In this document: one piece after another, positions 61,509 to 64,000 of the stretch
Layout: every line of letters starts with the position of its first letter
Position numbering within the stretch: the stretch's first letter is position 1
Assembly (NCBI RefSeq): GCF_004339745.1
Contig: NZ_SMGP01000002.1
Span: 744,001 to 808,000, forward strand
Source of the DNA: Paraburkholderia sp. BL9I2N2
GTDB taxonomy: Bacteria > Pseudomonadota > Gammaproteobacteria > Burkholderiales > Burkholderiaceae
Direction of reading: 5' to 3'
Length of the DNA: 64,000 nucleotides
Made by a program: the position numbers and the translations under genes
The notes under the pieces: model-generated
Told to the model about the DNA's origin: nothing
What the model saw: the letters and a program-made list of their open reading frames with translations, nothing else
Database searches by the model: none

Positions 61509-63035
61509 CTAGGCGGCCATGCCCGTTGCGGCGGCGAGTTGCGTTTCGTTGACGTCGGCGTGGCGCAAGACTTCGGTGGGCTTGCCGTCCAGATCGAACG
61601 CGAGCACGGTGTCGCACAGTTCGACCAGCTCGATGTATTCGGTCGACCACCAGACGATCGTCGTGCCCTGCCGCGCCATCTTGCGAATCAACGCGTAGAT
61701 TTCGCGCTTCGTGCGAATGTCCACACCGCGGGTCGGCTCTTCGAGCACCAGCAGTCTTGGGCGGAGTAATAGCCAGCGGGCGATCAGCAATTTCTGCTGC
61801 GTGCCGCCGCTCAGTGTGGCCGGCAGATCCCACAGCGAGCCCGCGCGAATCTTCAGTGCGTCGAGCAGCCGTGTGCTCTGCTCGATCTCCTCGCGCTTCA
61901 CGACACTGCGCCGGTTGACGACACGCGCGGCCGCGACGAGGTTGTCGACGATAGGCAGCGTGGCGAGCACACCCTTGTTCGAGCGATCGCCCGAGACGAA
62001 GCCGACGCCATCGCGCGCACCGGCCGAAGGATGCCCATAGCTGACGCGCGCGCCGTCGCGTGTGATGGCCCACGAACCGGCGGGCGCGATGCCGGTCAGC
62101 GCATCGATCAGCGAAGACGGACCGACCGGCGCACCCGCTAGACCGATGATCGCGCCCGCCGGCACCTCGATCGCCACGCCGTCGCGTTCGATGCGCAATG
62201 CGCCTGCATGGATGCGAGCATTGTTACCGCCGGTGTCCTGCTCCGCCAACTCCGCCGACTCCGCGACGCTTGCTGCCGCCTCGTCGACCACGATGCTCTG
62301 GCCCATGCATTCGATGATCTCGCGGTCCGTGATCGCATCGAGCGCGACGCGATCGACGGCCGTCTTGCCGTCGCGAATGATCGTGCAGACGTCGGCGATC
62401 TGGCGAATCTCACGCATGCGGTGCGAGACGAACAGCACCGCGAGCCCCGTATCGGCGATCAGTCGCCGTAACACCGCAAAGAGCCGAATCGTTTCTGCGG
62501 CGGTCAGATTGGCGGTCGGTTCGTCGAGCAACAACAGCTTGGCGCCCGAGCCGAGCGCGCGTGCGATCTCCACGAGTTGACGCTCGTGCAAGGTCAAATC
62601 GCCGACCAGCCGTCCCGACGATTCACGCGCGAACTGCGGATCGATCAGCGACAGCGCTTCGACGGCGATCTCCATCGACGCGCGTTCGCTATATTTCGCC
62701 GTACCGCGCCGCAGCCGCGGCATCGCGATGTTCTCGGCCACGGACAGATGCGGCAGCAGCGCCAGTTCCTGATTGACGACCGCGATAGTGCCGGCGGCAA
62801 CGTGCCCGCCTACGGATGCGCCGATCGCTTGCCCGTCGAATTCGAGCGTGCCGCCGTCGCGTTCGAACTGACCGGAGATGATCTTGATCAGCGTCGATTT
62901 GCCCGCGCCGTTGCCACCCAGAAAAGCGTGCACTTCACCGGGTGCGATCGAAAGATCGAATCCCTTCAGCACGCTCGTCGGTCCAAAGCTCTTGACGATC
63001 GAACGCGCCGTCAGCAAGAAGCGTTGTTCAGTCAT
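61509..63035 (-). CDS. RbsA-type ABC sugar ATPase (two cassettes)
   Basis: A 508-residue protein with two ABC cassettes. The first has Walker A GGNGAGKSTLIK, signature LTLHERQLVEIARAL and Walker B LLLLDEPTANLT. The second begins at about residue 240 with a degenerate P-loop (LAGAPVGPSSLIDAL), signature SGGTQQKLLIARWLL and Walker B LLVLEEPTRGVD; the loss of the second P-loop is the norm in RbsA proteins. It is the first gene of the importer operon (ATPase, permease, binding protein, amidohydrolase). Start at 63035. Confidence 0.92.
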   Translation of the reverse strand: MTEQRFLLTARSIVKSFGPTSVLKGFDLSIAPGEVHAFLGGNGAGKSTLIKIISGQFERDGGTLEFDGQAIGASVGGHVAAGTIAVVNQELALLPHLSVAENIAMPRLRRGTAKYSERASMEIAVEALSLIDPQFARESSGRLVGDLTLHERQLVEIARALGSGAKLLLLDEPTANLTAAETIRLFAVLRRLIADTGLAVLFVSHRMREIRQIADVCTIIRDGKTAVDRVALDAITDREIIECMGQSIVVDEAAASVAESAELAEQDTGGNNARIHAGALRIERDGVAIEVPAGAIIGLAGAPVGPSSLIDALTGIAPAGSWAITRDGARVSYGHPSAGARDGVGFVSGDRSNKGVLATLPIVDNLVAAARVVNRRSVVKREEIEQSTRLLDALKIRAGSLWDLPATLSGGTQQKLLIARWLLLRPRLLVLEEPTRGVDIRTKREIYALIRKMARQGTTIVWWSTEYIELVELCDTVLAFDLDGKPTEVLRHADVNETQLAAATGMAA

Positions 63036-63137
63036 GTCCTGTCTCCTTCCGCGTTTTTCCGCACGCTGCGTATGTTCTGCGAGCGCGTGGCATGAAGCCC
63101 ACCGGTACACCGCATCGGCGTAGACCGGCGAGTGCTT

Positions 63138-63224
63138 TCACTGGATAGGGGAACGAACGGGATGAAATGGCTGCGTATGAGCGTCGGCTAATCGCGCGCT
63201 CACCGGGAAAGTCGGATAATCCAT
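63138..63224 (-). CDS. Possible 28-residue leader ORF of the importer operon
   Basis: An ATG at 63224, with GGAG eight bases upstream, opens a 28-codon frame (MDYPTFPVSARLADAHTQPFHPVRSPIQ split as MDYPTFPVSARLAD and AHTQPFHPVRSPIQ). It ends 102 bases before the ATPase start. The spacing and ribosome site suit a leader peptide or a small protein, but no family is known and the frame could be chance. Confidence 0.25.
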   Translation of the reverse strand: MDYPTFPVSARLADAHTQPFHPVRSPIQ

Positions 63225-63243
63225 TACTGTCTCCTGCACAGTT

Positions 63244-63258
63244 GTTGCACTGCGCAAC
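63244..63258. promoter_or_regulatory. Palindrome with LysR T-N11-A geometry
   Basis: GTTGC-ACTGC-GCAAC: a perfect five-base dyad, with T63245 and A63257 giving the T-N11-A layout of LysR sites. It lies between the divergent ABC operon and LysR gene and is a likely binding site of that LysR. Confidence 0.5.
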
Positions 63259-63282
63259 CTATGTTTATGATTAGCCGCTCTG

Positions 63283-63299
63283 CGGCAGTGAAACTGCCG
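63283..63299. promoter_or_regulatory. Second palindrome in the ABC-LysR promoter region
   Basis: CGGCAG-TGAAA-CTGCCG, a perfect six-base inverted repeat 25 bases from the previous dyad. LTTRs commonly use two adjacent sites, so this may be the second site. Alternatively it is a small mRNA hairpin. Confidence 0.35.
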
Positions 63300-63416
63300 G
63301 ATCAGTATCGAGAGGACTTCATGCATCCCTGGCTGCGCGGCTTGTCGACAGAATGGCAGTGCGAATGGCGTGCGAACAAGGCGGTTTCATTCAACTGCAT
63401 CTGAAAAAATTTCACT

Positions 63417-64000
63417 ATGCGCATTCCACCGGTCAAAGCCATCGTCGCGTTCGAGAGCGTGGCCAGAACGAAAAGCGTCAACCGGGCCTCCGAAGAGCTC
63501 GGCTTGACCGCGTCGGCCGTCAGTCATCAGATCAGCAATCTCGAGTCGGTGATCGGCCAGCCGCTCTTTTATCGCTCGGGCCGTGGGCTCGTCCTCACGC
63601 CGACCGGCGAGCGTTATCTGTCCGATGTGACGGGATCGCTGGCGGATCTGAGCCGCGCCACTGAGCGCGCGTCGAGTCGCACCGACGTCGATATCCTGCG
63701 GGTGCACTCCAGTCCCAGCTTCGGGCTCATGTGGCTGCTGCCGCGGCTCGCGTCGTTTCAGGAAGCCAATGGCGATATCCAGTTGAATCTCGCCTGCTCA
63801 TATGAGGACGTCTCGTTTACCAGCGGTTATTACGACATCGACCTGCGCCACGGTTACGCGAATTGGCGCGACCTTGAAGTCAGAACATTGCGCGGCGAAT
63901 TCATCACACCTCTCGCGTCGCCGACCTATCTGGAGAACCATCCGGTAAAAACGCCTGAAGACCTGCTGCAACATCGCCTGATCTATTCGGAGACGCCGCT
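63417..64000 (+). CDS. LysR-family regulator, GcvA-like (cut by window edge)
   Basis: The first 194 residues of an LTTR that continues beyond the window. The winged helix is RIPPVKAIVAFESVARTKSVNRASEELGLTASAVSHQISNLESVIGQPLFYRSGRGLVLTPTGERYLSDV, with the GcvA-subgroup AVSHQI recognition helix. The effector domain starts at DILRVHSSPSFGLMWLLPRLASFQ, also GcvA-like. It is divergent from the sugar ABC importer operon, and two palindromes lie in between, so it is the likely regulator of that operon. The truncation is the window edge, not a mutation. Confidence 0.9.
   Translation, partial: MRIPPVKAIVAFESVARTKSVNRASEELGLTASAVSHQISNLESVIGQPLFYRSGRGLVLTPTGERYLSDVTGSLADLSRATERASSRTDVDILRVHSSPSFGLMWLLPRLASFQEANGDIQLNLACSYEDVSFTSGYYDIDLRHGYANWRDLEVRTLRGEFITPLASPTYLENHPVKTPEDLLQHRLIYSETP

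Noticed and set aside
61509..62400. Missing P-loop in the second cassette of the ABC ATPase
   Set aside because: RbsA-type proteins normally have a degenerate second cassette, so this is not a defect.
1..64000. tRNA, rRNA, CRISPR array or intact insertion sequence
   Set aside because: No cloverleaf-type sequence, repeat-spacer array, transposase motif or paired terminal repeats were seen on either strand by reading.

Overview
The window is high-GC, gene-dense DNA typical of a Burkholderiales beta-proteobacterium, most likely Paraburkholderia, Caballeronia or Burkholderia. The evidence is a Burkholderiales-type general porin (mature start AQSSVTLYGIVD), an abundance of MFS carriers paired with LysR, GntR and XRE regulators, and a Tad pilus locus. 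Species cannot be fixed from the sequence alone. I saw no rRNA, tRNA, CRISPR array or intact insertion sequence.

Layout. 1-2208: 3' end of DNA polymerase II (polB) and a luciferase-like flavin oxidoreductase. 2237-8242: a leftward operon (gamma-glutamyltransferase-like enzyme, MFS carrier, GAF protein, second MFS carrier with a frameshift) divergent from a FadR-type regulator, with matching palindromes at both ends of the shared promoter region. 8183-12262: a decayed stretch holding relics of an SDR enzyme, a 2-hydroxyacid dehydrogenase and an MHS transporter around two intact genes (ModA-like binding protein, FAD monooxygenase). 12622-14504: Rrf2 regulator and divergent Old Yellow Enzyme, with two near-identical operators. 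14585-19284: LysR, aconitase-family enzyme and MFS carrier in one direction. 19542-29642: exported hydrolases and lipoproteins, a porin relic, XRE regulator, AhpD-like protein, intact porin and a membrane protein. 30278-34273: translationally coupled GntR and double-HTH LysR regulators, a beta-hydroxyacid dehydrogenase-like enzyme and a small molybdopterin-domain protein. 34322-43341: TPR glycosyltransferase-like protein, a metal-uptake module (DUF2946, TonB receptor, PepSY) and a DeoR/MFS pair.

43349-56120 is a complete leftward Tad/Flp pilus locus: flp, tadV, cpaB, secretin, small lipoprotein, cpaE, tadA, tadB, tadC, a membrane fatty-acid hydroxylase, two TadE-type minor pilins, a VWA-domain TadG-like protein and an isoprenylcysteine methyltransferase-like gene. 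No tadD is present; the hydroxylase sits in its usual place and its stop overlaps the first tadE start. Upstream of flp lies 1.37 kb without recognisable genes but with a good candidate sigma-54 promoter. A hairpin follows flp, and four tad genes share an unusual CGGGGGT leader.

57490-64000: a PrpA-type metallophosphatase, then a ribose-type ABC importer with an amidohydrolase (sugar-acid or lactone catabolism), divergent from a LysR gene that runs off the window.

The most rewarding signals are regulatory: paired operators for the FadR-type and Rrf2 regulators, the nested palindrome at the DeoR gene, and the tad control elements. The tad locus architecture is the best candidate for unusual biology.
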